DNA from: Sulfuriferula sp047300855
Lineage (GTDB): Bacteria; Pseudomonadota; Gammaproteobacteria; Burkholderiales; Sulfuriferulaceae
Assembly (NCBI RefSeq): GCF_047300855.1
Contig: NZ_CP170197.1
Span: forward strand, 1,054,001 to 1,118,000
Length of the DNA stretch: 64,000 nt
Reading direction: 5' to 3'
Shown here piece by piece: positions 34,983 through 44,475 of the stretch; the first letter of the stretch is position 1, and each line of letters opens with the position of its first letter. A program made the position numbers and the translations under genes. The notes below the pieces were generated by a model that was given only the letters and a program-made list of their open reading frames with translations, was not told the DNA's origin and searched no databases.

Positions 34983-36983
34983 ATGACGGAAATGCAAAAA
35001 CTCTATCTTCTGGTGCCGCTGGCGCCGCTGGTCGGATCGGTTATCGCCGGCCTGTTTGGCTGGGCTATCGGACGTACCTTGTCGCACCTGGTGACCATCG
35101 CCGGTGTGGCGGTTTCGTGCTGGGTTTCCTGGATCATCTTCCAGGACGTACAGGCCGGGCATGTATTCAACGGCACTGTCTACACCTGGATGACCAGCGG
35201 GAATATCCGTTTCGAGATCGGTTTCCTGATTGACCCGCTCACCACCATGATGATGATGGTGGTGACCTTCGTTTCGCTGATGGTGCATATCTATACCATC
35301 GGCTACATGCAGGAAGACCCCGGTTATCAGCGTTTTTTCAGCTACATCTCGCTGTTCACTTTCTCCATGCTGATGCTGGTGATGGCCAATAACTTCCTGC
35401 AGTTGTTCTTCGGCTGGGAAGCGGTGGGTCTGGTGTCGTATCTGCTGATCGGTTTCTGGCACACCAGGCCGACTGCGATCTATGCCAACCTGAAAGCATT
35501 TCTGGTCAACCGCGTGGGCGATTTCGGTTTCCTGCTCGGCATCGGCCTGGTACTGGCCTACTTCGGCACGCTTGATTACGCCTCGGTATTCGCCCAGGCG
35601 CCAGCCATGGCGAGTCACACCATCAGCATCATCCCCGGGCAGGAATGGTCCTTGCTGACCTTGATCTGTATCCTGCTGTTCATCGGTGCGATGGGCAAGT
35701 CGGCGCAGTTCCCGCTGCACGTCTGGCTGCCCGATTCGATGGAAGGCCCCACGCCAATTTCCGCACTGATTCATGCGGCGACTATGGTAACGGCAGGCAT
35801 CTTCATGGTGGCGCGCATGTCACCGCTGTTCGAGTTGTCCCAGACCGCGCTGTCGGTGGTGATGGTGATCGGCGCGATTACCGCGCTGTTCATGGGCTTT
35901 CTTGGCATCATCCAGAATGACATCAAGCGCGTGATCGCGTATTCCACTTTGTCGCAGTTGGGCTACATGACGGTGGCGCTGGGTGCATCTGCCTATTCGG
36001 TCGCGGTGTTCCACCTGATGACGCATGCCTTCTTCAAGGCGCTGCTGTTCCTGGCGGCAGGCTCGGTCATCATGGGCATGCATCACGATCAGGATATCCG
36101 CAACATGGGCGGTCTGCGCAAGTACATGCCAATCACCTGGATCACCTTCCTGATCGGCTCGCTGGCACTGATCGGCACGCCGTTCCTGTCCGGTTTCTAT
36201 TCCAAGGACAGCATCATCGAGGCGGTGGGGCTGTCGCATCTGCCTGGTTCCGGCTTCGCCTACTTTGCCGTGGTGGCAGGTGTGTTTGTCACCGCTTTCT
36301 ATTCTTTCCGCCTGTATTTTCTGGTATTCCACGGCAAGGAGCGCTTTCCCGTGCATGATAGTCACGCGCATGGCCACGATGATCACGGCCACGGCCATGG
36401 CGGCAGGCCGCATGAATCACCGTGGGTGGTCACAGTGCCGTTGATCCTGCTGGCGATACCGTCCCTGGTTATCGGTTACTTTACAATTCAGCCGATGCTG
36501 TTTGGCGATTACTTCAAGGGCGCGATTTTCATCAACAATGACTTGCATCCGGCCATGGAAGAGCTCGCACATGAATTCCACGGTGCTGGTGCGATGGCCC
36601 TGCATGCATTGACCACGCTGCCGTTCTGGCTGGCGTTTGCCGGGGTTGCGCTGTCCTGGCTCTTCTATATGAAACGTCCGGATATTCCTGCTGCAATCAA
36701 ACAGCGCTTCAGCCTGATTTATGCAATTCTGGAAAACAAATACGGCTTTGATACTTTCAATGACTGGTTCTTCGCAGGCGGTGCCCGCAAGCTGGGGAAT
36801 ATATTGTGGCGTTATGGCGATGTGAAACTGATTGACGGTTTCTTCGTTAACGGTGCGGCACGCGTGGTGGGATGGCTCTCCAGACTAATCCGCAATTTCC
36901 AGTCCGGCTACATCTACCATTACGCTTTCGCCATGATTATTGGCGTATTTGCGCTGCTGACCTGGTTTGTACGTGCCGCCTGA
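34983..36983 (+). CDS. nuoL: NADH-quinone oxidoreductase subunit L
   Basis: A 666-residue antiporter-like proton pump at the distal end of the membrane arm. It has the EAVGLVSYLLIGFW motif with the key Glu near residue 143, the GAMGKSAQFPLHVWLPDSMEGPTPISALIHAATMV block with Lys and His, and the C-terminal lateral helix region. A loop at about 457-480 is unusually His-rich (HDSHAHGHDDHGHGHGG). Length is slightly above E. coli NuoL. Confidence 0.96.
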   Translation: MTEMQKLYLLVPLAPLVGSVIAGLFGWAIGRTLSHLVTIAGVAVSCWVSWIIFQDVQAGHVFNGTVYTWMTSGNIRFEIGFLIDPLTTMMMMVVTFVSLMVHIYTIGYMQEDPGYQRFFSYISLFTFSMLMLVMANNFLQLFFGWEAVGLVSYLLIGFWHTRPTAIYANLKAFLVNRVGDFGFLLGIGLVLAYFGTLDYASVFAQAPAMASHTISIIPGQEWSLLTLICILLFIGAMGKSAQFPLHVWLPDSMEGPTPISALIHAATMVTAGIFMVARMSPLFELSQTALSVVMVIGAITALFMGFLGIIQNDIKRVIAYSTLSQLGYMTVALGASAYSVAVFHLMTHAFFKALLFLAAGSVIMGMHHDQDIRNMGGLRKYMPITWITFLIGSLALIGTPFLSGFYSKDSIIEAVGLSHLPGSGFAYFAVVAGVFVTAFYSFRLYFLVFHGKERFPVHDSHAHGHDDHGHGHGGRPHESPWVVTVPLILLAIPSLVIGYFTIQPMLFGDYFKGAIFINNDLHPAMEELAHEFHGAGAMALHALTTLPFWLAFAGVALSWLFYMKRPDIPAAIKQRFSLIYAILENKYGFDTFNDWFFAGGARKLGNILWRYGDVKLIDGFFVNGAARVVGWLSRLIRNFQSGYIYHYAFAMIIGVFALLTWFVRAA

Positions 36984-37022
36984 TACTCAGGTGATGAATA
37001 AATACAAGGGAATAGGGAATTT

Positions 37023-38510
37023 ATGCTAGCTGGATACCCACTACTGAGTCTGTCCATTTGGGTGCCGATCATTGCCGGCGTGCTGGTGCTCGCCACGGGT
37101 TCCGATCGCAATGCGCCGCTGGCGCGCTGGATTGCACTGCTGGGCGCCATCCTGGGCTTTGCTGTCACGCTGCCGCTCTACACCCGGTTTGACGCGCTCT
37201 CCGCCAGCATGCAGTTCACCGAACTGGCACGCTGGATCCCGGCATTCAATATTCACTATCACCTCGGCGTTGACGGCATTGCCATGCCTTTCGTGCTGCT
37301 CAACAGCTTTACCACGGTACTGGTGGTGATTGCGGGCTGGCAGGTCATCCAGAACAAGACTGCGCAATACATGGCGTCCTTCCTCATCATGTCCGGCCTT
37401 ATCAACGGGGTGTTCGCGGCAATGGATGCGGTGCTGTTCTATGTATTCTTCGAAGCCATGCTGATCCCCATGTTCCTGGTGATTGGCATCTGGGGAGGGC
37501 CGAACCGGGTGTATGCAGCGGTCAAGTTTTTCCTGTACACCCTGATGGGCTCGCTGTTGATGCTGGTGGCGTTTATCTACCTGTATTTCCAGTCCGGCGG
37601 CAGCTTCGAGATTCTGGATTATCAGCGCCTGCCCATCGGCATGACCGCCCAGATCCTTATCTTCATCGCTTTCTTCCTGTCCTTCGCAGTGAAAGTGCCG
37701 ATGTGGCCGGTGCATACCTGGCTGCCGGATGCACACGTCGAAGCACCGACCGGCGGTTCGGTGGTGCTGGCGGCGATTACGCTGAAAATCGGCGCTTACG
37801 GTTTCCTGCGCTTTAATCTGCCGATTGCTCCGGACGCCAGCCATTATCTATCCGGCTTCATCATCACCATTTCGCTGATCGCGGTGGTGTATATCAGCTT
37901 CGTGGCGCTGGCGCAGAGCGACATGAAAAAGCTGATTGCCTATTCTTCCATCGCGCACATGGGTTTCGTCACCCTGGGGTTTTTCATGTTCAACACCCTC
38001 GGCATGGAGGGCGGTCTGGTGCAGATGATCTCGCACGGCTTCATTTCCGCCGCGATGTTCCTGTGCGTGGGGGTGATGTACGACCGCCTGCATTCGCGCC
38101 AGATTAGCGACTATGGCGGCCTGGCGAAAAAAATGCCGATATTCGCCGCGTTCTTCATGCTGTTTGCAATGTCCAATGCCGGCCTGCCGGGCACTAGCGG
38201 CTTCATCGGCGAATTCATGGTCATCCTGAGCGCCATCAAGGTCAATTTCTGGTATGCCTTCCTGGCCGCAACCACATTGATTACCGGGGCTGCCTACACA
38301 TTGTGGATGTACAAGCGCGTGGTGTTCGGCAATATCACCAACCCTCACGTTGAAGACATGCAGGACATCGGTCCGCGCGAATTCAGTTTCATGGCTGTAC
38401 TCGCGCTGGCGGTGCTGGCAATGGGCGTCTATCCCAAGCCGGTCACTGATGTCATGCACACCTCGGTGAATAACCTGCTCGCCCATGTGGCGCAGAGCAA
38501 ACTGCCCTAA
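37023..38510 (+). CDS. nuoM: NADH-quinone oxidoreductase subunit M
   Basis: A 495-residue antiporter-like subunit with 14 helices. The key Glu lies in FYVFFEAMLIPMF near residue 143 and the lysine helix in SFAVKVPMWPVHTWLPDAHVEAPTGGSV. It is 39 bases downstream of nuoL and preceded by a plausible AGGGAA Shine-Dalgarno sequence. Confidence 0.96.
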   Translation: MLAGYPLLSLSIWVPIIAGVLVLATGSDRNAPLARWIALLGAILGFAVTLPLYTRFDALSASMQFTELARWIPAFNIHYHLGVDGIAMPFVLLNSFTTVLVVIAGWQVIQNKTAQYMASFLIMSGLINGVFAAMDAVLFYVFFEAMLIPMFLVIGIWGGPNRVYAAVKFFLYTLMGSLLMLVAFIYLYFQSGGSFEILDYQRLPIGMTAQILIFIAFFLSFAVKVPMWPVHTWLPDAHVEAPTGGSVVLAAITLKIGAYGFLRFNLPIAPDASHYLSGFIITISLIAVVYISFVALAQSDMKKLIAYSSIAHMGFVTLGFFMFNTLGMEGGLVQMISHGFISAAMFLCVGVMYDRLHSRQISDYGGLAKKMPIFAAFFMLFAMSNAGLPGTSGFIGEFMVILSAIKVNFWYAFLAATTLITGAAYTLWMYKRVVFGNITNPHVEDMQDIGPREFSFMAVLALAVLAMGVYPKPVTDVMHTSVNNLLAHVAQSKLP

Positions 38511-38532
38511 GCTGTATTGATAAGGACTACGG

Positions 38533-39978
38533 ATGAATTTTGCCCTCACCGATCTGACGCCGTTATTGCCGGAAATATTTCTGCTGGCGGCCGTTTCCTT
38601 CATTCTGATTTTTGACCTGTTTCTCAGCGATGAACACCGTTACATTACTTACATTCTCAGCTTGTCCGCATTGCTGGGTTGCGGCTGGCTGACTTTCTCC
38701 GGTGCGACTGGAGAGACAATCTATGCCATGCATGGCATGTTCGTCAGCGACATGTTGGCCGATGTGCTGAAACTCGTGGTGTATTTCAGCGTTGCGGTGA
38801 CCATGGTTTACTCGCGCGAATATATCCGGGTGCGCGGCATGTTCCAGGGCGAGTTCTTCGTGCTGATGCTGTTCGCCACGCTGGGCATGATGGTGATGAT
38901 TTCTGCCAGTCATTTCCTGACCTTATACATGGGACTGGAACTGCTGAGCCTGTCGCTGTATGCGCTGGTTGCGCTGCAGCGCGACTCGGCCGTGGCTGCT
39001 GAGGCGGCGATGAAATATTTTGTGCTGGGGGCACTGGCATCGGGCATGCTGCTGTACGGCATGTCCATGCTATATGGCGCTACAGGCACCCTGGAGATCG
39101 CCAAAATTGCCGGCGTATTGCAGCAGGGGCTGGGTAGCAACACCGTACTGGTGTTTGGTCTGGTATTTATGGTGGCAGGGCTGGCGTTCAAGCTCGGCGT
39201 GGCACCGTTCCATATGTGGATTCCGGACGTGTACCAGGGTGCACCCACGGCCGTCACGCTGTTTATTGGCACCGCCAGTAAAATTGCCGCGCTGGGTTTT
39301 GTGTTGCGTATCCTGGCGCAAGGGTTGCAATCGTTGTCTCCAGACTGGCAATCGATGCTGGTCATCATGGCGGTATTGTCCATGGCGGTGGGCAATATCA
39401 CAGCCATTGCCCAGACCAATTTCAAGCGCATGCTGGCTTACTCCACCATCTCGCACATGGGCTTCCTGCTGCTCGGCCTGCTTGCCGCCGATATCAATGG
39501 CTACACCTCCGCCATGTTCTACATGATCAGCTATGTGTTCATGGGGCTGGGCTCGTTCGGCATGATCCTGCTGCTGTCGCGCAAAGGCTTCGAGGCCGAC
39601 AAGCTGGACGACCTCAAAGGGCTCAATCAGCGTAGCCCATGGTTTGCATTCATGCTGCTGCTCATCATGTTCTCGCTGGCCGGCATTCCGCCCACGATCG
39701 GTTTCTACGCCAAATTATCGGTGCTGCAGGCGGTGATTCACGCCGGTTATACGTGGCTGGCCGTTGTCGCGGTTATTTTCTCGCTGATCGGCGCATTTTA
39801 TTATTTGCGCGTGGTCAAACTGATGTATTTCGACAAGCCGCATGACATGACCCCGATCGCACCGCAGGGCGACATGCGCGTCTTGATGAGCGCCAACGGG
39901 CTGGGCATGGTGGCCCTTGGCATTTTGCCGCAGCCGCTGATGGCGCTGTGCGCTTACGCTATTGGTAAATCACTATGA
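38533..39978 (+). CDS. nuoN: NADH-quinone oxidoreductase subunit N
   Basis: A 481-residue antiporter-like subunit with 14 helices. The Glu of LYMGLELLSLSLYALVAL (about 137) and the lysines of AGLAFKLGVAPFHMWIPDVYQGAPT are conserved. Its last codons overlap the DUF2818 gene by 4 bases, as expected for this operon. Confidence 0.96.
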   Translation: MNFALTDLTPLLPEIFLLAAVSFILIFDLFLSDEHRYITYILSLSALLGCGWLTFSGATGETIYAMHGMFVSDMLADVLKLVVYFSVAVTMVYSREYIRVRGMFQGEFFVLMLFATLGMMVMISASHFLTLYMGLELLSLSLYALVALQRDSAVAAEAAMKYFVLGALASGMLLYGMSMLYGATGTLEIAKIAGVLQQGLGSNTVLVFGLVFMVAGLAFKLGVAPFHMWIPDVYQGAPTAVTLFIGTASKIAALGFVLRILAQGLQSLSPDWQSMLVIMAVLSMAVGNITAIAQTNFKRMLAYSTISHMGFLLLGLLAADINGYTSAMFYMISYVFMGLGSFGMILLLSRKGFEADKLDDLKGLNQRSPWFAFMLLLIMFSLAGIPPTIGFYAKLSVLQAVIHAGYTWLAVVAVIFSLIGAFYYLRVVKLMYFDKPHDMTPIAPQGDMRVLMSANGLGMVALGILPQPLMALCAYAIGKSL

Positions 39979-40268
39979 ATGCCGCTGTTGCCGCCTTGCT
40001 GTTGACTGCACTGGTTGCAGCCAACCTGCCGTTTTTGCTGGAGCGCATCTTTTTCGTCATCACCCCCAAGGATAGCCACAAACCACTGGGTTGGCGCGTG
40101 CTGGAACTGATCGTGCTGTATTTTGTGGTGGGGGGTGTGGCTTACATGCTGCAGCGCAGGATTGGTCCGGTGCAACACCAGAACTGGGAATTTTATGCAG
40201 TCACCGCCTGCCTGTTTCTGGTGATGGCCTATCCCGGATTTGTATACCGTTATTTGTGGCGGCGTTAG
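39975..40268 (+). CDS. DUF2818 family membrane protein
   Basis: A 97-residue protein with three hydrophobic segments (about 4-20, 40-60 and 74-92). It opens NAAVAALLLTALVAANLPFL, a pattern seen in the DUF2818 genes that close many betaproteobacterial nuo operons. Overlap with nuoN implies coupled translation and perhaps a role in complex I assembly or stability. That role is inferred from context only. Confidence 0.85.
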   Translation: MNAAVAALLLTALVAANLPFLLERIFFVITPKDSHKPLGWRVLELIVLYFVVGGVAYMLQRRIGPVQHQNWEFYAVTACLFLVMAYPGFVYRYLWRR

Positions 40269-40282
40269 CAGAACCAGGGAGC

Positions 40283-40298
40283 GCCTGAATACTCAGGC
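40283..40298 (+). terminator. Weak hairpin after the nuo operon
   Basis: GCCTGA (40283-40288) pairs with TCAGGC (40293-40298) around ATAC. Only a broken T-rich tract follows (GGGTTGTTGC). It may act as a partial terminator between the nuo and msh operons. Confidence 0.35.
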
Positions 40299-40374
40299 AG
40301 GGTTGTTGCTACAGTAATACCATTCCTGGCCGTTACTTGGTGTTACATCAATAAGCAGTTAATAAAGGAGCACT

Positions 40375-42078
40375 ATGGCCAGGCCGGAAAAAGTTCGTCT
40401 GGGCGAACTTTTGGTTCAGCAAAAGCTGCTGTCTGAAGAGCAACTCCAGTTAGCACTGACCGAGCAAAAACGCAGCGGACGCAAGCTCGGCCGTTTCTTT
40501 GTCGAAAATGGCTTCGTCACCGAAGACCAGATTTCCGGCGCGCTGGCCAAGCAGCTCAATATCCCCTACATCGATCTCAAGTATTACAACTTCAATCCCG
40601 ATACGGTACGCCTGCTGCCGGAAACCCAGGCGCGCCGTTTCCGCGCCATTGCTCTGGAAGATCGCGACAGCAGCTTGTTATTAGGCCTGGCAGACCCTAC
40701 CGATCTGTTCGCTTACGACGAGATTGCCCGTTCCGTGAAAAGGAATATCGAGCTCGCCGTGGTGAACGAGGGCGAGCTGCTGCAAACCATAGACCGCATT
40801 TACCGCAAGACCGAAGAGATCACCGATTTTGCCCGCGAGCTGGAACAGGATCTGGGCGACAGCTATGTGGATTTCGGTACGCTGGGCGCTGCGGCCGGGC
40901 TGGAAGAGGCACCGGTAGTCAAGCTTCTGCAATCGGTGTTTGACGATGCGACGCAGGTCAGGGCATCCGACATCCATATCGAACCGCAGGAAGAACGCCT
41001 GCAAATCCGCTTCCGTATAGACGGTGTGCTGCATCTGCAAACCGAGTCCGATATCAAGATTGCCAGTGCGCTGGCGCTGCGGCTCAAGCTGATGTCGGGC
41101 CTGGATATCTCGGAAAAGCGTCTGCCCCAGGACGGGCGTTTCGCCATCAAGGTCAAGCAGCAGCAGATCGACGTGCGTATCTCAACCATGCCCACCCAGT
41201 ATGGCGAATCGGTAGTGATGCGTTTATTGAACCAGGGTGGCGCAACGCTCAAGCTGGATTCCATCGGCATGCCGGGCAACATGCTGGAAAGATTCCGCGC
41301 CATTTTGCGGCGGCCGAATGGACTGGTGCTGGTGACCGGCCCTACCGGTAGTGGTAAAACCACCACCCTGTACGGTGCATTGGCCGAACTGAATACGCTG
41401 GAAAGAAAACTGATTACCGTTGAAGACCCGGTTGAGTACCGCCTGCCAGGCATTAACCAGGTGCAGGTCAACGATAAAATCGAACTGACTTTTGCCAGGG
41501 TTCTGCGTTCCGCGTTGCGTCAGGATCCGGATATCGTGCTGGTAGGCGAGATGCGCGACCAGGATACTGCCCAGATCGGCATGCGTGCCGCAATGACCGG
41601 TCACCTGGTGCTGTCAACATTGCACACCAACGATGCGGCCAGTACCCCGCTGCGCTTGCTGGATATGGGTGTGCCGCGTTATATGGTCGCGACTTCCATC
41701 CAGGTCGTTCTGGCCCAGCGTCTGGTGCGAGTCATTTGCGAGAGCTGCGCCAAACCGTATGAGCTTAAGCCGACTGAGCGTGAATGGTTGAAGGCGGAAT
41801 TGGGCGACACCGTGGATAACCACCAATATTCGTATGGACGCGGCTGTGCGCATTGCAACGGCACCGGCTACCGCGGCCGCACAGGTGTGTACGAAATGCT
41901 GGAAATGACCGAAGCGGTAGCCGATGCTGCCAATCATCATGACCCGGTACATTTCATGAAAGCGGCGAACGCCCAAATGGCAGGTCAAACCCTGCGCCGG
42001 CATGCGGTAGCGCTGGCGGGTGCGGGAAGAACCACCGTGGCTGAAGCCATGCGCATCAGCAATCAGTTCGAAGACTAG
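40375..42078 (+). CDS. mshE: MSHA pilus extension ATPase MshE (GspE/PilB family)
   Basis: A 567-residue hexameric ATPase that powers pilus assembly. Residues 8-66 are an MshEN-type domain with two tandem copies of the RLGxxLxxxG...Q motif (RLGELLVQQKLLSEEQLQ and KLGRFFVENGFVTEDQIS), a known c-di-GMP binder; the first copy has Lys where Gly is usual. Walker A GPTGSGKTT is at 322-330. Walker B (DIVLVGEMRD) and a CxxC zinc pair (CESC, CAHC) follow. AAGGAG precedes the ATG. It heads the msh cluster and is followed by a four-helix-bundle gene and mshG. Confidence 0.93.
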   Translation: MARPEKVRLGELLVQQKLLSEEQLQLALTEQKRSGRKLGRFFVENGFVTEDQISGALAKQLNIPYIDLKYYNFNPDTVRLLPETQARRFRAIALEDRDSSLLLGLADPTDLFAYDEIARSVKRNIELAVVNEGELLQTIDRIYRKTEEITDFARELEQDLGDSYVDFGTLGAAAGLEEAPVVKLLQSVFDDATQVRASDIHIEPQEERLQIRFRIDGVLHLQTESDIKIASALALRLKLMSGLDISEKRLPQDGRFAIKVKQQQIDVRISTMPTQYGESVVMRLLNQGGATLKLDSIGMPGNMLERFRAILRRPNGLVLVTGPTGSGKTTTLYGALAELNTLERKLITVEDPVEYRLPGINQVQVNDKIELTFARVLRSALRQDPDIVLVGEMRDQDTAQIGMRAAMTGHLVLSTLHTNDAASTPLRLLDMGVPRYMVATSIQVVLAQRLVRVICESCAKPYELKPTEREWLKAELGDTVDNHQYSYGRGCAHCNGTGYRGRTGVYEMLEMTEAVADAANHHDPVHFMKAANAQMAGQTLRRHAVALAGAGRTTVAEAMRISNQFED

Positions 42079-42092
42079 AGGGAATGGAAATC

Positions 42093-42593
42093 AAAAGGCA
42101 AAAGGCAAAAATTAAAAGGCAAAATTAAAAGCTAAAGGCAACGCAAAAAATGGCAGTGAAACGTGATCTGGATGAACGATTGTTAGTGTATGGAGCAACC
42201 ATCATCAAACTGGTTGAATCTCTGCCGTCCACGATTGCCGGCAGACGGATTGGTGATCAATTGTTGCGAAGCGGCACATCCGTTGGCGCGAATTTTGAGG
42301 AAGCTCAAGGTGCGGAATCGAAGAATGATTTCGCTCATAAATTACAGATCGCGTTGAAAGAGCTGCGCGAATCCAACTATTGGCTGCGCTTGTTGGCCAA
42401 AACCGAGATGCTCCCTCGAGAAACGCTAGTGGTGATCATAGGTGAATCGGCTCAACTAAAAGCGATACTTTCAAAATCAATAGCCACTGTCAAAGGCACT
42501 GCAAAAACCAAAGAGAGCGTGAAATGAAAAAAAACACCCAATTGACCACTCCATTTTTGCCTTTTAATTTTTGCCTTTTGCCTTTTGCCTTTT
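42093..42593. repeat. 32-bp perfect A/T-rich inverted repeat flanking the four-helix-bundle gene
   Basis: The sequence at 42093-42124 and its exact reverse complement at 42555-42586 are built from the heptamer AAAAGGC/GCCTTTT (left AAAAGGCAAAAGGC, then ATTAAAAGGCAAAA). One further GCCTTTT unit runs to 42593. They enclose the 125-codon gene at 42150-42527. The arrangement looks like a gene carried by a repeat-bounded element inserted in the mshE-mshG interval. Confidence 0.85.
42150..42527 (+). CDS. Four-helix-bundle protein (IVP/S23 family)
   Basis: A 125-residue, all-helical protein. The central motif is QLLRSGTSVGANFEEAQGAESKNDFAHKLQIALKELRESNYWL, diagnostic of the S23/intervening-sequence-protein family (PF05635-like). 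Members are found within 23S rRNA intervening sequences and as stand-alone genes, and share a fold with Avd of diversity-generating retroelements. No reverse transcriptase is present here. It interrupts the mshE-mshG pair and sits inside a 32-bp inverted repeat. Its function is unknown. Confidence 0.88.
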   Translation: MAVKRDLDERLLVYGATIIKLVESLPSTIAGRRIGDQLLRSGTSVGANFEEAQGAESKNDFAHKLQIALKELRESNYWLRLLAKTEMLPRETLVVIIGESAQLKAILSKSIATVKGTAKTKESVK

Positions 42594-42610
42594 ACCCAAA
42601 GGCCTCATAG

Positions 42611-43840
42611 ATGGCATTTTTCGCATACAAAGCCCGCAATACCCACGGAGAGTTGGTGCGCGGGGTGCTTGAAAGCCCGGACAGCAGCGCGGTGGCGGAG
42701 CAGCTTTTCAATACCGGCATCACGCCGATTGAAATCACGCTGACCAAAAAACCTGCGTTGAGCGGTGAAGGTGGCTGGTGGGCACGCTTGACCGAAGAAA
42801 AGATTCGTTCCATCGATGTGCAGCTGTTCAGCCGCCAGCTCTACACGCTGCTCAAGGCCGGCGTGCCGATCATGCGCGGGCTGGCCGGCTTGCAGGAATC
42901 CGCCATCAACAAATCGTTTGGACGCGTGCTGGGCGATATCCGCGAATCGCTGGATTCGGGTCGCGAGCTTTCCGCGGCCATGCGCCGTCATACTGACGTT
43001 TTCTCTCCTTTTTATCTGAGCATGGTGCGCGTCGGTGAAATGACCGGGCGCCTGGACGAGATATTCCTGCGCCTGTTCGACCATCTCGAATTCGAGCGCC
43101 TGATGCGCGAACGGATACGTACAGCCTTGCGCTATCCGATGTTTGTGGTGATTGCGATGGCCGTAGCCATCACGGTGATCAACCTGTTTGTGATCCCGGC
43201 GTTCGCAAAAGTGTACGCGGGCTTTAACGCCGAACTCCCGCTGATGACGCAGATACTCATTGGCTTCTCCAATTTCATGGTCAGGTTCTGGCCGCTGATG
43301 CTGGCATTGCTCGTGGGTGCCGCCATAGCGTTCAAGCTTTATATCGCCACTCCCAACGGCGGTTACCGCTGGGACAAGCTCAAGCTGCGTTTCCCGATTG
43401 TGGGCAAGATCGTCTTGAAAGGCGCGCTGGCACGTTTCGCGCGCAGTTTCGCGCTGGCCAGCAAGAGCGGTGTGCCCATCGTGCAGTGCCTGAACGTAGT
43501 GGCCCAGACGGTCGACAACGCCTACATCGCCAGCCGCATCACGCAAATGCGCGATGGCATCGAACGCGGCGAAAGCATACTGCGCACAGCCGTGACAGCG
43601 GGGGTGTTTACCCCCGTTGTGCTGCAGATGGTTGCGGTGGGTGAGGAAACCGGCGAACTCGACAGCCTGATGGAAGAGATTGCCGAAATGTACGAGCGTG
43701 AAGTGGATTACGAACTCAAGACTCTGTCGTCGCAAATCGAACCGATCCTGATTGTCGGTCTGGGCATCATCGTCCTGGTCCTGGCCCTGGGGGTATTCCT
43801 GCCGATATGGGATCTCGGCAAGGTCGCGCTGCATAAATGA
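42611..43840 (+). CDS. mshG: MSHA inner-membrane platform protein MshG (PilC/GspF family)
   Basis: A 409-residue protein with duplicated T2SSF domains. Each has the pattern FSRQLYTLLKAGVPIMRGL (near 72) and FARSFALASKSGVPIVQCL (near 275), with three membrane helices. It anchors MshE and is required to polymerise pilins. The C terminus ends at the ATGA overlap with the next prepilin gene. Confidence 0.92.
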   Translation: MAFFAYKARNTHGELVRGVLESPDSSAVAEQLFNTGITPIEITLTKKPALSGEGGWWARLTEEKIRSIDVQLFSRQLYTLLKAGVPIMRGLAGLQESAINKSFGRVLGDIRESLDSGRELSAAMRRHTDVFSPFYLSMVRVGEMTGRLDEIFLRLFDHLEFERLMRERIRTALRYPMFVVIAMAVAITVINLFVIPAFAKVYAGFNAELPLMTQILIGFSNFMVRFWPLMLALLVGAAIAFKLYIATPNGGYRWDKLKLRFPIVGKIVLKGALARFARSFALASKSGVPIVQCLNVVAQTVDNAYIASRITQMRDGIERGESILRTAVTAGVFTPVVLQMVAVGEETGELDSLMEEIAEMYEREVDYELKTLSSQIEPILIVGLGIIVLVLALGVFLPIWDLGKVALHK

Positions 43841-44382
43841 AAACTGTACGGCGTGGCATATCCTGCCGCCCCGCGTCAGTTGTTTGGGTTATTAAAAGGC
43901 AGGCCGGTTTCACCCTGTTCGAACTGCTGGGGGTCATTCTGCTGGTCAGCGTACTTTCCCTCGTACTCTACGACCGATTTCTTGGCTATCAGGCGCTGGC
44001 TGAAAAAACCGCCATGGAAATGACCGTCATCAACATGCGCAGCGGCCTGCGTTTGCGCGTGGCAGAGCTGATGATGGAGGGCAAGATGGATGAGATAGCC
44101 GGTCTGGTGCATGAAAACCCCGTCAACTGGCTGGCTGCGCCACCACCCAATTATATCGGTGCATTGCAAAACCCCGAACAGAGCGCGATTCCCGGCAATG
44201 CTTGGTATTTTGATACAAGTCGACACGAGCTAATCTACATGCCAGATAGCGGTAATATTTTCGCAACGGAGCCCCGCGCATCAGCGGTACGTTTCCGGGT
44301 GGCCGCGGTGATACATCCACCGGTTAAAGGTGGAAGCAAAATACCCAAAGTTGAGGGAGTGACTCTCGCCAGAGTTCCCTGA
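43837..44382 (+). CDS. mshF: Prepilin-like protein, probable MshF
   Basis: A 181-residue protein with a prepilin-type N terminus: leader ending KRQAG, then FTLFELLGVILLVSVLSLVLY. Gly-Phe is the cleavage site and Glu5 is present. The leader is long at about 24 residues. It is placed between mshG and the pilin genes, the position of mshF in other loci, and overlaps mshG by 4 bases. The MshF name rests on position; the body has little recognisable sequence. Confidence 0.6.
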   Translation: MKTVRRGISCRPASVVWVIKRQAGFTLFELLGVILLVSVLSLVLYDRFLGYQALAEKTAMEMTVINMRSGLRLRVAELMMEGKMDEIAGLVHENPVNWLAAPPPNYIGALQNPEQSAIPGNAWYFDTSRHELIYMPDSGNIFATEPRASAVRFRVAAVIHPPVKGGSKIPKVEGVTLARVP

Positions 44383-44402
44383 GCAAGATGCACACTGATT
44401 GA

Positions 44403-44418
44403 TGGCATGGTTTGTGCT
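44403..44418 (+). promoter_or_regulatory. Sigma-54-like promoter upstream of the first pilin gene
   Basis: TGGCATGGTTTGTGCT has the -24 GG and -12 GC separated by exactly 10 bases. It matches TGGCAyG-N4-tTGCT except for one base. Transcription would start about 45 bases before the ATG at 44476. Confidence 0.6.
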
Positions 44419-44475
44419 GTTGGTCAGCAGCGGAATTTAGCCGGCTATTGAGTGATGGAAACGGAGGAATGACAA

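Noticed and set aside
40269..40374. Sigma-54 site before mshE (TGGCCGTTACTTGGT)
   Set aside because: The -24 GG is followed 10 bases later by GT, not GC, so the core rule fails.
42150..42527. Possible diversity-generating retroelement because the four-helix-bundle protein resembles Avd
   Set aside because: No reverse transcriptase gene, template repeat or variable repeat was seen nearby. The family is also widespread outside such systems.
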